A DNA stretch of 64,000 nucleotides from Gracilaria gracilis (GCA_030374805.1 JARGSG010000001.1:992001-1056000), one strand, 5' to 3'; numbered from the stretch's first letter, positions 1 to 9,831 are shown. Notes: generated by a model from the letters alone, not told the origin. Made by a program: numbers and translations.

Positions 1-12
1 CTTCTCTAACAG

Positions 13-320
13 GGAACCAAAATGGAGTCGATTCACAAGAGAAGTTCAAGCGTATGGTTGAGCAGTTGTTGTGTATGAGCATTGCGCCACTTCCAAGACG
101 AAGGAGAGTGCTTTTCCTCTCTGAAGCGGACAACATGTGGTACAGTGGCTCTGTTCAGTTCGAAGAAGCAAACAGAGCACTTGTATGTTCCTATGGTTCG
201 AATAGTTTGGTATGGACAGACAGAAAGAGTGTTATCGGGTTGAGTCGGGCAAGCTTTCGAAAGCTCAAATGCATTGATTTCGGAGGGTTGCTAGAGCCGG
301 AAGATGTTGAATGCTTGTAG
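13..320 (+). CDS. 3' exon of an unrecognised protein (cut by window edge)
   Basis: The window opens on a pyrimidine-rich stretch ending in CAG at 10-12, a good 3' splice site. The frame is open from there to a TAG at 318-320, giving about 101 residues. The segment around VLFLSEADNMWYSG, followed by a run of short hydrophobic strands and a WTDR turn, resembles a small Tudor/SH3-like barrel, but this is only a fold impression. The upstream exons lie outside the window, so length and identity cannot be judged. I do not recognise the family. Confidence 0.45.
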
Positions 321-672
321 CTCTTGGTGTATAGTACTAGATAATTACTGTCCAAGGTGTGACTTCATTAACAAAGATTCTAACTCATTGACTTGCGAAT
401 TGTTCGCTGACCTTGCTCAACAAGTACTGCGTCTGAAGATTTCTTTTTTTTTCTGCAGTTCCAACGCTACGGAGCATTTTCGTATGTGACTTAGCGGTGA
501 GAGATACATAAAAGGGTAGAACGTTAACACTACATTCGTTAGTAACGATTCCTGAGAATGTCAGATGTCTAGGATAGCGCTTTGATAACGATTTTAGTCG
601 CATCTCTCTTTCTTCCTGCGAGTACCGTATTCCGTTCTCATATTATCTACAAACAGAATACTATTTCTCCGC

Positions 673-837
673 AGACTACAGTTCGAAGTGAAGCTCTCCC
701 TTTCGGTGGGGCTGAGGAGAAACGCCAGCTCCTACTTGGATGGGAAGGTAATGCGCTGCAATTGTAGCACAGCTGCTAAGAAAGACGTTGACCACGTCCT
801 CTTTCGCTGCCCATGTAACGAGCACAAGCCGGCGTGA
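673..837 (+). pseudogene. Non-LTR retrotransposon remnant, C-terminal zinc knuckle
   Basis: The frame ending in two consecutive stops at 835-840 reads MRCNCSTAAKKD followed by VDHVLFRCPC. The spacing C-x-C, then H-x4-C-P-C, matches the CCHC-like knuckle near the end of many LINE reverse transcriptases, where 'HVLFxCP' is a hallmark. Upstream, the same frame gives a basic LRRNASSYLDGK segment like the linker before that knuckle. Only about 55 codons remain and no reverse transcriptase core is visible. This is a dead fragment, placed by motif resemblance only. Confidence 0.45.
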
Positions 838-926
838 TGAGTTACCGACGCCTAATGAAAGGAAAGATCACGAGCCGTGATTCATCATATAAATTTTAGT
901 TTATGTTTGTAGAAGCAATTTGGAGT

Positions 927-946
927 AATTGATCAATTGATCAATT
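927..946. repeat. 20-bp perfect palindrome
   Basis: AATTGATCAATTGATCAATT reads the same on both strands and is built from overlapping TTGATCAA units. It lies about 200 bp upstream of the NSF start codon. It may be chance, a transposon end or a dyad binding site. Confidence 0.6.
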
Positions 947-1140
947 ATGCCCTTCAATCAAATTTCTTATTGCACACCAAAGTGTTGCCATGAACATTGC
1001 AACTTTCCTCGTACAAAAAGGCAGAGCTACTTCGGTAGCGTTCGAGCTAGATACACGGTGTGAGTGTGAACGCGTTCCCTTCTGCCTGAGACTATCTGTA
1101 CGCAGCAGCAGTAATAGGATTGTGGAAGCGAGACAAGAAT

Positions 1141-3399
1141 ATGTCACGATGGAACTTTGGAAGTCTTGGACTCAGCCCAGCAACTGTAAAACTCATTGCG
1201 GCCTCTTGCCCGTCCAACGATTTAGCAAGAACTAACAAAGTGTTCGTCAATCCCTCTGATCTGCCCTCCACAACTGAGCTTGCAGTAATCAATACAAAGT
1301 TTTCTTACTTGATTGCCGCTCACGATGCTGTCGAACCTTCGAAGATTGGGTTCAATGCTATACAACGAAGAGAGCTCCGGCTGGCGATCCGCGACCATGT
1401 GGAAGTCACTCCGTTCGAATGGCCCAAGAAGACTCCCGTAGAATGCAAAGCGGCAACTTTCGACATCGACCTGCTTTCGAAAAAAGCGAGTGCAATTGAG
1501 CTGGAGGCGGAAGAAGTTTCTCTTCTCTGCATACGAAATCTCGCTGGACATGTTCCCACTGTCGGTCAATCCTTCGTCCTTGATTTCTATGGCACTTCAA
1601 TATTGTTGAAGTGCTCTTCATTAGTCGTTGATGGTGCCGTTGAACGGGCAGTCCTAACACCTGATACTGAGTTTTACTTCGCGAAAGCCCCTGGTTCCGC
1701 TGTAAAAATCAAAGGTGGTGACTCACGACCAAAGGATGTGTTTCGTTCGGACTTCGACTTTGAAAAGATGGGAATTGGTGGTCTTGACAAAGAATTCGCC
1801 GACATTTTCCGCAGAGCTTTTGCTTCTCGTGTATTTCCACCCTCGGTGATTCAGAAACTAGGTATTCAACATGTGAAAGGCATGTTGCTTTATGGACCTC
1901 CTGGAACAGGTAAGACCCTAATTGCCCGTCAAATAGGAAAGATGCTGAATGGAAAAGAGCCTAAAGTTGTGAACGGGCCGGAGATTCTCAACAAGTACGT
2001 CGGACAAAGTGAAGAAAACATTCGCAATCTGTTTCAAGATGCCGAGGCAGAATATGCAGAGAGCGGTGACTCCTCTGAGCTTCATATCATCATCTTCGAC
2101 GAAATCGATGCCATCTGCAAACAGCGCGGAAGTACTAATAGCTCATCTGGGGTGGGTGATACAGTTGTGAATCAACTTCTCTCCAAGATTGACGGCGTTA
2201 GTGCGTTGAACAACATTCTTGTTATTGGTATGACAAATCGGAAGGATATGATAGACGAAGCATTGCTTCGACCTGGTCGTCTGGAGGTGCACATTGAAAT
2301 CTCTCTGCCTGATGAGGCAGGACGACAGCAAATTCTTCGGATTCACACAGCCAAGATGAAAGAGAACAAAATGCTAGACAGTACTGTGAGCATTGAGAGT
2401 CTGGCTTCTCAAACGAAGAATTACTCTGGTGCAGAAATCGAAGGCCTTTGTAAGTCTGCGGCAGCATTTGCGCTCAACCGTCATGTTGACTACAGAGATT
2501 TGAAGAAAGAGGTTGACACTTCTGGTGTTCTAGTGACTATGAACGACTTTGAAAGAGCACTTGTTGAAGTACAGCCTGCTTTCGGTATGGGCAAGGATGA
2601 CTTTGCGCGATGCTTACACGGGGGATTCCTTATTCACGGCGACCGAGTTCGGAAATCCCTCAACGCCGGAAAGCTCTTCAGGGACGAAGTTGCCACTTCA
2701 GATCGGTCACCATTGTTTTCGGTGTTGATTGAGGGGCCCCCAGGTACTGGCAAAACAGCTCTCGCAGCGCTCCTAGCCGTGGAGTCAGGATTCCCCTTTG
2801 TACGACTTATCACTCCCGAGTCTTTCGTCGGCTACTCGGACTTCTCAAAATGTCAGGCGCTTGCGAAAGTGTTCGATGACGCGCACAAGTCCTCACTATC
2901 CGTGATTGTTCTGGACAACATTGAACGCCTCTTTGAGTGGTCACCGATTGGACCGCGCTTCACCAACAGTGTATTACAGACGCTCATGATTCTCACAAAG
3001 CAGGTTCCCCCGAAGGGACGGCGGTTGTTGATCCTTGCCACTACGAGTAATGTTAATGTGATGGAAAAGCTCGACTACAAGCAGGCGTTTTCAGCGGTGT
3101 TATCCACAAAGACGCTTCTCCGGCAAGAGATCGAGGCCGTTCTAGATGGCACGGCGGAATCAATGAACATTAGTCAGCAAGCGGACGGAAACTTCGCGTC
3201 CATCCATTCGTCGGGATTGTCGCCAACGTATTTCAGAACTTCGCGAGACCGGGAAGTTGCAATTTCGCTGCTGGAAAACGAACAACTGGGTGTGAAAAAG
3301 CTGTTGATGATTCTAAACATGGCCAGAACAACAGCGCCCGATGGACAATACGTGATGGAGATGAACAGACTACATGCGGTGTTGGAGGACGTGTTGTGA
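1141..3399 (+). CDS. NSF: NSF / Sec18 vesicle-fusing AAA+ ATPase
   Basis: This 752-residue single-exon protein has the full NSF layout. An N domain covers about residues 1-200 and opens with a CPSNDLARTN-type segment like animal NSF. D1 has Walker A GPPGTGKT at 252-259 and Walker B IIIFDEID near 317. D2 has a second Walker A GPPGTGKT at 532-539 and the D2-type LDNIERL acidic motif near 590, the expected weaker ATPase site. NSF disassembles cis-SNARE complexes with alpha-SNAP and recharges SNAREs for Golgi, ER and plasma-membrane fusion. The first in-frame ATG is at 1141; no ATG precedes it in this frame. Length matches the family. A polyadenylation-like AATAAATATG follows the stop. The identification is firm. 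Confidence 0.95.
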   Translation: MSRWNFGSLGLSPATVKLIAASCPSNDLARTNKVFVNPSDLPSTTELAVINTKFSYLIAAHDAVEPSKIGFNAIQRRELRLAIRDHVEVTPFEWPKKTPVECKAATFDIDLLSKKASAIELEAEEVSLLCIRNLAGHVPTVGQSFVLDFYGTSILLKCSSLVVDGAVERAVLTPDTEFYFAKAPGSAVKIKGGDSRPKDVFRSDFDFEKMGIGGLDKEFADIFRRAFASRVFPPSVIQKLGIQHVKGMLLYGPPGTGKTLIARQIGKMLNGKEPKVVNGPEILNKYVGQSEENIRNLFQDAEAEYAESGDSSELHIIIFDEIDAICKQRGSTNSSSGVGDTVVNQLLSKIDGVSALNNILVIGMTNRKDMIDEALLRPGRLEVHIEISLPDEAGRQQILRIHTAKMKENKMLDSTVSIESLASQTKNYSGAEIEGLCKSAAAFALNRHVDYRDLKKEVDTSGVLVTMNDFERALVEVQPAFGMGKDDFARCLHGGFLIHGDRVRKSLNAGKLFRDEVATSDRSPLFSVLIEGPPGTGKTALAALLAVESGFPFVRLITPESFVGYSDFSKCQALAKVFDDAHKSSLSVIVLDNIERLFEWSPIGPRFTNSVLQTLMILTKQVPPKGRRLLILATTSNVNVMEKLDYKQAFSAVLSTKTLLRQEIEAVLDGTAESMNISQQADGNFASIHSSGLSPTYFRTSRDREVAISLLENEQLGVKKLLMILNMARTTAPDGQYVMEMNRLHAVLEDVL

Positions 3400-3849
3400 G
3401 ATTGACTGTTAACTAACAAAGCTCACGTAGCTGTAGCGAGATAAATATGTAAAGAAATATAAATCTAACTGCGTTGACGAAGAAATATGTTCTGACGGAG
3501 GTTTTGGTGCCGGTTCTGATTTAGTGGCAGAGGTAGTCGACGGTGAGCGAGTCCAGCTCGAAACCCTCACAACCGGCGACGGTTTCGGTGCGTCCGTCGA
3601 TGATGCTGATCACGATCAGCAAGCTATGCATGATGCGGCCCACGGGTTGATTGCGTGGGACGCGGCAAGGCGCGAGTAGCCACAGTACTGGTTCCAACAG
3701 GGACAGTGAATGCTGTCAAAAAATTTGGTGAACGCGACAGCGCTGAGAGCGCTCTCCAGTGGAGTCCGCCGGAGTTGGCGGCGAACCCTACCGCGCCCGC
3801 AGCTTCCCGCTCCGCCCAGCAATGGCTCGCGCCGCTCGGCGTCTTGTAC
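3400..3849. other. Intergenic stretch between NSF and Sgf11
   Basis: The first ~90 bases are AT-rich 3' UTR of NSF. From 3521 to about 3720 the minus strand holds an unexplained GC3-biased open stretch, discussed as a finding. The plus frame of Sgf11 stays open back to 3655, but an ATG at 3850 is the better start. Confidence 0.4.
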
Positions 3850-4830
3850 ATGGCTCCGCGCAAGCGACGCTCCCGGACGTCGACTGTCTCAGTCGCCCCC
3901 TCAGCTGCCGGTTCAGCCACCAATTCTCACGCATCCTCCCCCTCCTCCAACAAGCACTCCAGGTCCGACAATGACTCTACAGACCACATGGTCGTGCCCA
4001 GTTTTGTCCCGCCCAAGACAGAGATTGCCCCTGCCCTTCGTCTTAAAACTAGGCCTCTTCGAGAGATCACCACCGCTGAAACACCATGGCCATCAGTTAT
4101 ACACCAAACTTCCCGTACGGAATCTATAGAAGAGATTGACATCCGCTCCGCTAATTGTGTTCAAACTTATGAAGACTCTCACAAGGTCATCGTGGAAAGC
4201 ACGGGCAACGAATCTAACTTTACGGTCGTTGATGCCGCTCTACGTCTCTATGAGCATATGATCAAATGGGCCGTCACCGAAGTGGTTGTACAGTTTAAGA
4301 GACAAGCATATTTGGCTCACGAAACGAAGCGGTGCACATCTGCTTTTGCCAAAGTGCGCGTGGCTGATGAGAAGGGTCGTCACGAGAAAAAGCGGCTCGC
4401 CAGGGTTGTGCCAGGATCCTATGGCTCTTGTTTGCTATACAGTGAACGCAATGTCACTGTAGTGTGCTCAAATTGCACTTCAAACATTTCGGCATCGCGT
4501 TATGCACAACATGTTGAGAAGTGCCTTGGGCGTGGGGGTCGCATGTCTTCCCGAGCTGCCTCGGCTAGACTACGCGCTTCTGCAGAACGCGCAGAAAAGG
4601 AGTCACAGGCTGAAATTGACGAATCGCCTCCCAGGAGAAGACGTCATACGTCAAATGGAGGCAACGATCGTTCGGCTGATCCATCAGACATGTCAGCATT
4701 TTCAACAGGGGCATCGAAAAGGAGGCGCATGTCACCAGTGCCATCAGTGGGGTCCACGGGCATGTCACAGGCTTCCACCTATGGCCGCGGACTACCGCCT
4801 TCGGGAAGAACTCGAATGTCGCCGAGATAA
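3850..4830 (+). CDS. SGF11: Sgf11/ATXN7L3-like SAGA deubiquitinase-module subunit
   Basis: The 326-residue product carries one SGF11-type zinc finger, C206-x2-C209-x11-H221-x3-C225 (CSNCTSNISASRYAQHVEKC), followed by an LGRGGRMSSR motif typical of the family. In yeast and animals this finger docks Ubp8/USP22 on the nucleosome acidic patch, so the protein should support H2B deubiquitination within SAGA. The N-terminus is Ser/Pro-rich with a basic APRKRRSR start. The C-terminus is basic and disordered, with repeated RRRxMSP-like motifs. An amphipathic helical segment (residues ~125-165) precedes the finger, as in Sgf11. The open frame extends upstream to an ATG at 3655, but the added residues are low-complexity. 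No intron is seen. Confidence 0.85.
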   Translation: MAPRKRRSRTSTVSVAPSAAGSATNSHASSPSSNKHSRSDNDSTDHMVVPSFVPPKTEIAPALRLKTRPLREITTAETPWPSVIHQTSRTESIEEIDIRSANCVQTYEDSHKVIVESTGNESNFTVVDAALRLYEHMIKWAVTEVVVQFKRQAYLAHETKRCTSAFAKVRVADEKGRHEKKRLARVVPGSYGSCLLYSERNVTVVCSNCTSNISASRYAQHVEKCLGRGGRMSSRAASARLRASAERAEKESQAEIDESPPRRRRHTSNGGNDRSADPSDMSAFSTGASKRRRMSPVPSVGSTGMSQASTYGRGLPPSGRTRMSPR

Positions 4831-4932
4831 GAATAAACTCTAACTAGCAGTCATTGTTGTCGACAAACACAAGAATATGTAATGTTAACGCGCGTTTAAC
4901 TCTAGAACTATGTAATAATCCTGACATGTGGT

Positions 4933-5817
4933 TTAGTTGAGCTTGACGTCCTGTAACGAGCCAGTGTCCGATGGTGCCTCGTTGGTGGTATTCGTCGCGT
5001 TTTCGTATTCCTTTAGCTTTGATTCCAACTCGGTTCTTTGCTTCTCGATTTCAGCACACTGAACAACCCAATGGGACCTACTCTTTTCGAGCTCACCGTT
5101 CGCTTCGCGCAGCACATGTGAAGTGGAAGACAGTTCCTTATTCATGCGCAGAAGCTCTTCTTTCTCCTCTTCAAGCTGAGCACATTTCACCTTGGTCTCT
5201 ACCAACTCTGAAACGATTTTCTCGTATCCATCGGATGCAGCATCCAGAGTCTTACTGGCCTGCACTCTGAAGTTTAGTTGTTTTACCTCCTCTCGTAACA
5301 CATTGTTTTCGGCCTCCAGATCATTGTTCCTGGTCCTGGCTGCTCGAAGCTGCACCTCCATGTCCTCCAGCTTTTTGGTGCCCGCAGTGGAGGTTTTCGC
5401 ACCGCCAGTCTGCTCCTTCGCAAGTTGCATGGCAAACATATCGCGGGATTGAGAAATCTGTTTGATGTTCTGCAAGTGGTTTCTTCGCAACGAGGCCATT
5501 TCCAGCTTCATGGTGCTCGCATCCTGAGTGAGCTTTGAGATCTGCTCTTCATATTCTTTTCGAACTTTTGCAACTGCGGGGTCTTCATCTTTTGGTGCGT
5601 CTTGCGATTTCGATTCCGCCGGTGATGGGACGGCGAGGGATGAAGCGCCGCGCGAGCGGCGTGATCGACGAGCGGCATGGGCAGCTTTGATTCTCTCGAT
5701 TTCAGACATTTCAAATTTGCCCGGCTGAGCATCAGCTTCAGAAGTTTGTACTTGGGAAACAGATTCGGTACCGTTGGCTGCAGTTTCTGACGAGTCTGTA
5801 GGTACAACGTCCGGCAT
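4933..5817 (-). CDS. Coiled-coil protein, function unknown
   Basis: This 294-residue single-exon protein has an acidic, disordered N-terminus, then a basic ERIKAAHAARRSRRSRG patch at about 41-58, then nearly continuous heptads from about 85 to 275 rich in E, K, L and Q. No enzymatic motif, membrane segment or zinc ligand is visible. The short basic patch before a long coil resembles scaffold or golgin-like proteins, but similarity by composition is weak evidence. It is convergent with Sgf11, with about 100 bp between the stops. I do not recognise the family. Confidence 0.75.
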   Translation of the reverse strand: MPDVVPTDSSETAANGTESVSQVQTSEADAQPGKFEMSEIERIKAAHAARRSRRSRGASSLAVPSPAESKSQDAPKDEDPAVAKVRKEYEEQISKLTQDASTMKLEMASLRRNHLQNIKQISQSRDMFAMQLAKEQTGGAKTSTAGTKKLEDMEVQLRAARTRNNDLEAENNVLREEVKQLNFRVQASKTLDAASDGYEKIVSELVETKVKCAQLEEEKEELLRMNKELSSTSHVLREANGELEKSRSHWVVQCAEIEKQRTELESKLKEYENATNTTNEAPSDTGSLQDVKLN

Positions 5818-5939
5818 GGTGTTTGACGATTGGAAAGGGGCTGCGAACCCAAAACCTGCAGAGAGCGAACTGAAACTCGTGTCAAAAATCCCGTGCGCTT
5901 GGAGGTGTGTTTGGGGTAGGAAGGGTGAGAGTTGCGGTA

Positions 5940-6310
5940 TTAAAGGGAACGACTGACGATAGAAGCAGCGCTGTGGAATGGGGAGACTACGATGCGGGTG
6001 GGAACTTGTACTGTGGGTAGAGCGGTGGACGTGGCACTATCCTGTATCAGGGAAATGGACGGGCTAGTAAACAAGTGCCCCACACAGCAATGCAAAATTG
6101 CTACGAAAACAGGGAATTCGCGCTTACAGTCAGTGGATCGTGAATATCGAGTTCCTCGATAAGTGGACCTGAGTTCCTAGAGTTGTACCGTTGGTATCTA
6201 ACCTCGCACACAGGCCTCTCGTCTAGAGCTGGAGAGAGTGGTGCTTTCGCCCCCAAGTCCAGTGTCAGTATATCCACGAGGATTATCTCAGGGGAATTCC
6301 CAACGCTCAA
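5940..6310 (-). CDS. Candidate two-exon coding fragment, unrecognised
   Basis: On the minus strand 6304-6128 stays open and reads as 59 plausible residues ending ELDIHDPLT, followed by a GTAAGC donor at 6127. An 86-nt intron ending TGATACAG at 6042 joins in phase 0 to a 33-codon exon, 6041-5940, that ends in TAA. No ATG is in frame; a stop lies two codons upstream of 6310. An upstream exon would therefore be required. It may be extra 3' exons of the carnosine methyltransferase gene, whose last codons before 6494 contain a possible GTAAGA donor. It may also be chance. Confidence 0.3.
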
Positions 6311-6493
6311 TAATCACACAAGGAAATGAGCAATCTTCTAGAAAAAGCCGCCAATCCATGTATGATACCCTGTGTGTGTAACAGGGGTGAGAGTGGGTCA
6401 ATCACTGGCGCTGCAGGCTTTTGAGACTGCAAAACTGTCACTGACCATTCGTTGCACAGAAAATTGATGCTGAGGAGCAAAGTTTACAAATCA

Positions 6494-7639
6494 CTACAAC
6501 GCTGGTCTTACTTTAAGAGCAACTACAAGAGGACATTCCACGTGCACTGCGCGCATAGAGATGGGATCATTTGAATGCATGCAACGAACCATATCCTGTT
6601 TAACCATTTTGAAACCACTCTTTCTCACAATTGTCATGAACTCCCCAATCGACAAGTGAATCATATCGCTCTGACCTCCATCCAGACATGGCATCGGTCC
6701 GACAAACGCCCAAACACCGCCCGGTTTCAGAATTTGCGATACCCTGCGCACGTGTGCTATCACCGACTCACCAAGGTCGAAGGCCATGCAGCTCACGACA
6801 GCGTCCCAGCTACTGTCATGTCCATCATATGCGTCAAGAAAACTGCCCGCCCGAATTGAGAAATCGGTCTGTGGTGGAATGTCCTTCGGGTTCACGTCGG
6901 GTACCTGCACGCCTCTAATCGCCTGTGACCTTGATCTGACATTCGAATGGTCATGAGCAAACGGGTACACTGTTATAGCATCATCATGGCTGCAATTATT
7001 CAGAACGTAGTTTCCAACGAGCAGCGCGCTTGCATTGGCCTCACACCCTTCAACCGTAAAGCCACGATGAACCAACTCCCATGGTAAGCGCCCCGCTCCT
7101 GTCCCTGGCACCAACACACGAAAGTCCTTTCGAGCAAGAGACCTTGAAGCACGGGCAGCTTCTTCATACGCATGTTCCACAGCTTCCAGTAGTGGCTTGT
7201 AGCAAATTGAACGTTGCTGAGCCCCATCAGCGCTCCAATCCCTCGCAAGCAGAGCGAAGCCCCGACAAACCTGACGTGCTAGGTATTGCTTCTGCTCATC
7301 ATTCGCAGCGTCATGTTCCAAATCACCGTTTGCCTTCTTCTCCTTGACATGTGTATCCTCGTCGTTACCAGGACCGTTTTGCTCCTTTGTGGTAGTTGAG
7401 ATAGGCGCACGTATGGAGGCGGCACTTTGCACCATGACGGATAACAGCTGGGTGTTCTGCTCGATGCATTCGGCAATGGCAGACAGACGTTGGTCAAATT
7501 CCGGGAGAAGATCGCGGTCGTTCTCGGGCAGGGTGCGAAACATGGTAAGCTTGCGATCGAGGCGTGAGAATTCCACTTTCCCATAGGCATCTAGTGCCTT
7601 GGCTGGAAACTGCTGAAGACTGATGCCGTGGTCAGACAT
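6494..7639 (-). CDS. CARNMT1: Carnosine N-methyltransferase-like (N2227 family)
   Basis: The 381-residue product matches the N2227/CARNMT1 family. The N-terminal segment contains the family's YxxxExxRxxR-like start (YGKVEFSRLDRK) and LPENDRDLLP. A SAM-binding Rossmann motif VLVPGTGAGRLPWELVHRG lies at about 175-193, followed by the EAN and NYVLN elements. Later come WDAVVSCMAFD and LKPGGVWAFVGP. The human enzyme methylates carnosine to anserine on the imidazole N-pi. In algae and fungi the substrate is uncertain, possibly His-containing peptides or proteins. A low-complexity acidic insert (about 80-115) separates the helical N-part from the methyltransferase domain. ATG at 7639; no intron is needed. 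Confidence 0.9.
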   Translation of the reverse strand: MSDHGISLQQFPAKALDAYGKVEFSRLDRKLTMFRTLPENDRDLLPEFDQRLSAIAECIEQNTQLLSVMVQSAASIRAPISTTTKEQNGPGNDEDTHVKEKKANGDLEHDAANDEQKQYLARQVCRGFALLARDWSADGAQQRSICYKPLLEAVEHAYEEAARASRSLARKDFRVLVPGTGAGRLPWELVHRGFTVEGCEANASALLVGNYVLNNCSHDDAITVYPFAHDHSNVRSRSQAIRGVQVPDVNPKDIPPQTDFSIRAGSFLDAYDGHDSSWDAVVSCMAFDLGESVIAHVRRVSQILKPGGVWAFVGPMPCLDGGQSDMIHLSIGEFMTIVRKSGFKMVKQDMVRCMHSNDPISMRAVHVECPLVVALKVRPAL

Positions 7640-8422
7640 TACGCTGATGATGACCCGCGTGCTGCAATAGTGGGGAATGCGGAAGAGAAGACAACTGCAG
7701 TTTTCAGGAAGGACGCCTTGCTTGTGTAATAAGTGTTCGAACAGAGAACAAGCGAAGCTTTGATTTAAATACTATGTGTAAGGCTCCTTTGCCTTCAACA
7801 AGGCCAGTTCAAGGTGCTCGGAAGATGTTCCGCTCTGCTCGAGCCAGCATCATGCTGGGGAGGTGCTATCGGCGCGTTTTGCTTGCACTCCTTACACTGA
7901 TGAGGAGCACCTCGAGGCTCGCACTGTTCACAGTGTGAACTTCACACGCACCACCACTTCACCAGTGGCGAAATGGCAACATTTGCAGTGCTCTGGAGAG
8001 ACAACGATGGCGTTGCCGCCGCCATGATGCGTGGACAGTTTACCACGCAATCCACGTACTACGATGAGGGCGGCGAGAGATTGGTGCAGAGCCACAAGAT
8101 CCAATCAGCGGGCACGGTGACTTCGGCGGCCGAGCTTGCACCACAAGCAGCCGGTGTGGCCACAGCGCCCAACAAGCAGCCATTGTTTTGCCGCCGTCAC
8201 CTGTATCTACACTATTCGACAACATATTCGACAAGACATTGCCATTCGTTCAGCTGTTCATCTCCCCCAAAAGCTGCTTCGCCCGGTGCGCCCGGTGGCC
8301 GTTAGCATAGTGCTCTAGCCACTTTCACGTCTCCATCGTCGTGTCTTGAACGAGACCTCCCTCGCTTTCTCGCGCCGGGCTGCGAATTTCTTTTATCAAG
8401 CTGCGCGGCGACTGTGTCCCAG
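7640..8422. other. Divergent intergenic region between CARNMT1 and PGRL1
   Basis: The two flanking genes start outward from here, so this ~780-bp stretch should hold both promoters. Frames are open on both strands from about 7970 to 8305, but their composition looks non-coding. I see no supported gene. Confidence 0.5.
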
Positions 8423-9409
8423 ATGGCATTCGTCAGCACTCCATCGCGTGCGTTGTTCTTCTCCCCGTCGCCACTGCAAAAATGCTCTCGTTCGCGTCCG
8501 CGTCCGGGTGAGCATCCCGTTGTTCCACATCATGTGTACATGACAAGCGGTGATAGCGGCCCAACCTCTTCAAACAAGCCAGCCTCATCGTCCGCGGTTC
8601 CTGCGACGAACGGTGCTAGCGCGACAGGGTCCAACGGAACGCCTCCGAAATCAGAGACCGAAGTGGTGCTTGACCAAAACATCGGTGGCTTTTGTTCCAT
8701 CAACCCTAAAACGGGTCGTCGTCTCGAACTTTCACTTGAAGCAAAGGAATCGCTGTTTTTGGACGCCGTACAGGCCTATTTTCGCGGCGAGCCAATGGTG
8801 AGTAACGCAGAGTTTGACGCGCTCAAGGAAGAGCTTACTTGGCAAGGTTCGGACGTTATTTCTCTTGATCGAGATGAGTTCCGCTTTCTTGAGGCGGCCA
8901 AGGCGTACGAAAGAGGAGAGACTACCATGAAAGACGAAGAATTTGATGCGCTCAAGTCCAAGTTGATGAACCAGGGCAGCGTGGTGGCCATTCAACGTGG
9001 ACCACGATGTTCTGTGAAGAGACAGATCACATTCTCGGATGTGATCACCGACAAGCGCAGAACGTTTGTGCTGTACGTTCCTGCGGGTATTATATTGGCG
9101 TTGGTGTGGTTGTCGTTGTCGTTCGAGTTTACTCCGTTGCACAATGTGGATCCTGTACTCTCGCTGATAATTGGGTCACCATTGATCATTGGTGCGTCAA
9201 GACTGTTGACTGGATTGGTGGTTCCGAAGGCTGAGATCATGGTTGGAGACTGCCCGAGCTGTGGCAGGCGCACGCACGTGCTGTTCGGAAACGTTCTGAA
9301 TCAGCCGGGTTTCCAAGACACGGCGGCCGTGAAATGCGACAAGTGCAAGGCGTCTCTGAAAGTGGAGCGAGAGTCAAACCGCATGATCCTGCTGGCGGAG
9401 GGCGAGTAG
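8423..9409 (+). CDS. PGRL1: PGRL1-like thylakoid protein of cyclic electron flow
   Basis: This 328-residue protein aligns by eye with plant PGRL1. The first ~45 residues are Ser/Arg/Pro-rich with almost no acids, as in a plastid transit peptide. Two EF-like helical repeats follow (VSNAEFDALKEEL and MKDEEFDALKSKL). The redox cysteines of the family are present: C91 in GGFCSIN, C196 in GPRCSVK, and C277/C280 plus C305/C308 as two late CxxC pairs. Two hydrophobic segments (about 213-233 and 243-265) give the loop-exposed double-TM topology. PGRL1 works with PGR5 in antimycin-sensitive PSI cyclic electron flow, accepting electrons from ferredoxin. Its presence proves a photosynthetic host. Confidence 0.93.
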   Translation: MAFVSTPSRALFFSPSPLQKCSRSRPRPGEHPVVPHHVYMTSGDSGPTSSNKPASSSAVPATNGASATGSNGTPPKSETEVVLDQNIGGFCSINPKTGRRLELSLEAKESLFLDAVQAYFRGEPMVSNAEFDALKEELTWQGSDVISLDRDEFRFLEAAKAYERGETTMKDEEFDALKSKLMNQGSVVAIQRGPRCSVKRQITFSDVITDKRRTFVLYVPAGIILALVWLSLSFEFTPLHNVDPVLSLIIGSPLIIGASRLLTGLVVPKAEIMVGDCPSCGRRTHVLFGNVLNQPGFQDTAAVKCDKCKASLKVERESNRMILLAEGE

Positions 9410-9831
9410 GACGAGAGCTTTTTGAGTTGTATAAGATAATGCATCGCTAATAGTGTTTTTATTGTTTGAAGAGGGAGCAAGGGAGCGGTGAGCCTCTGGT
9501 TGTAAAGAAAGCGCGCCGTCGCGGCGAATGGCGAACGGTCACGAATCGAAACGCACGGTTGTGCACACGTGTACGCCGTGCAGTGGACGTTTCGGCGCTT
9601 ATGATCCAAATCCATCGATACTTTCATGCGGAACGCAACGGCGCAGCCAACCAAATGGCGAGATGGCGCCGCAGGGAACCGCGCGCCGCGCTTGACCACA
9701 CTTCATTGGTCGCACCAAATGTGCTCAAAATACCAAGATAGGCGCCCCTATCTCGCTGCCTCGTCGCTCAAGCACATTGGTTTACCGTCCGCACAAGATA
9801 ACGTTGTACCCTCAGCCCATGTATCATCGGG
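9410..9831. other. Intergenic stretch 3' of PGRL1
   Basis: No gene is supported. A CGCACCAAATGTG motif near 9710 resembles the pogo-type terminal repeat at 9832, so decayed transposon sequence may extend into it. Confidence 0.4.

Larger units (their letters stand above)
321..1140. other. Intergenic stretch before NSF
   Basis: No host gene is supported here. The stretch holds a small LINE reverse-transcriptase scrap at 673-837 and a 20-bp palindrome at 927-946, listed separately. The last ~200 bases are presumably the NSF promoter and 5' UTR. Confidence 0.5.
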
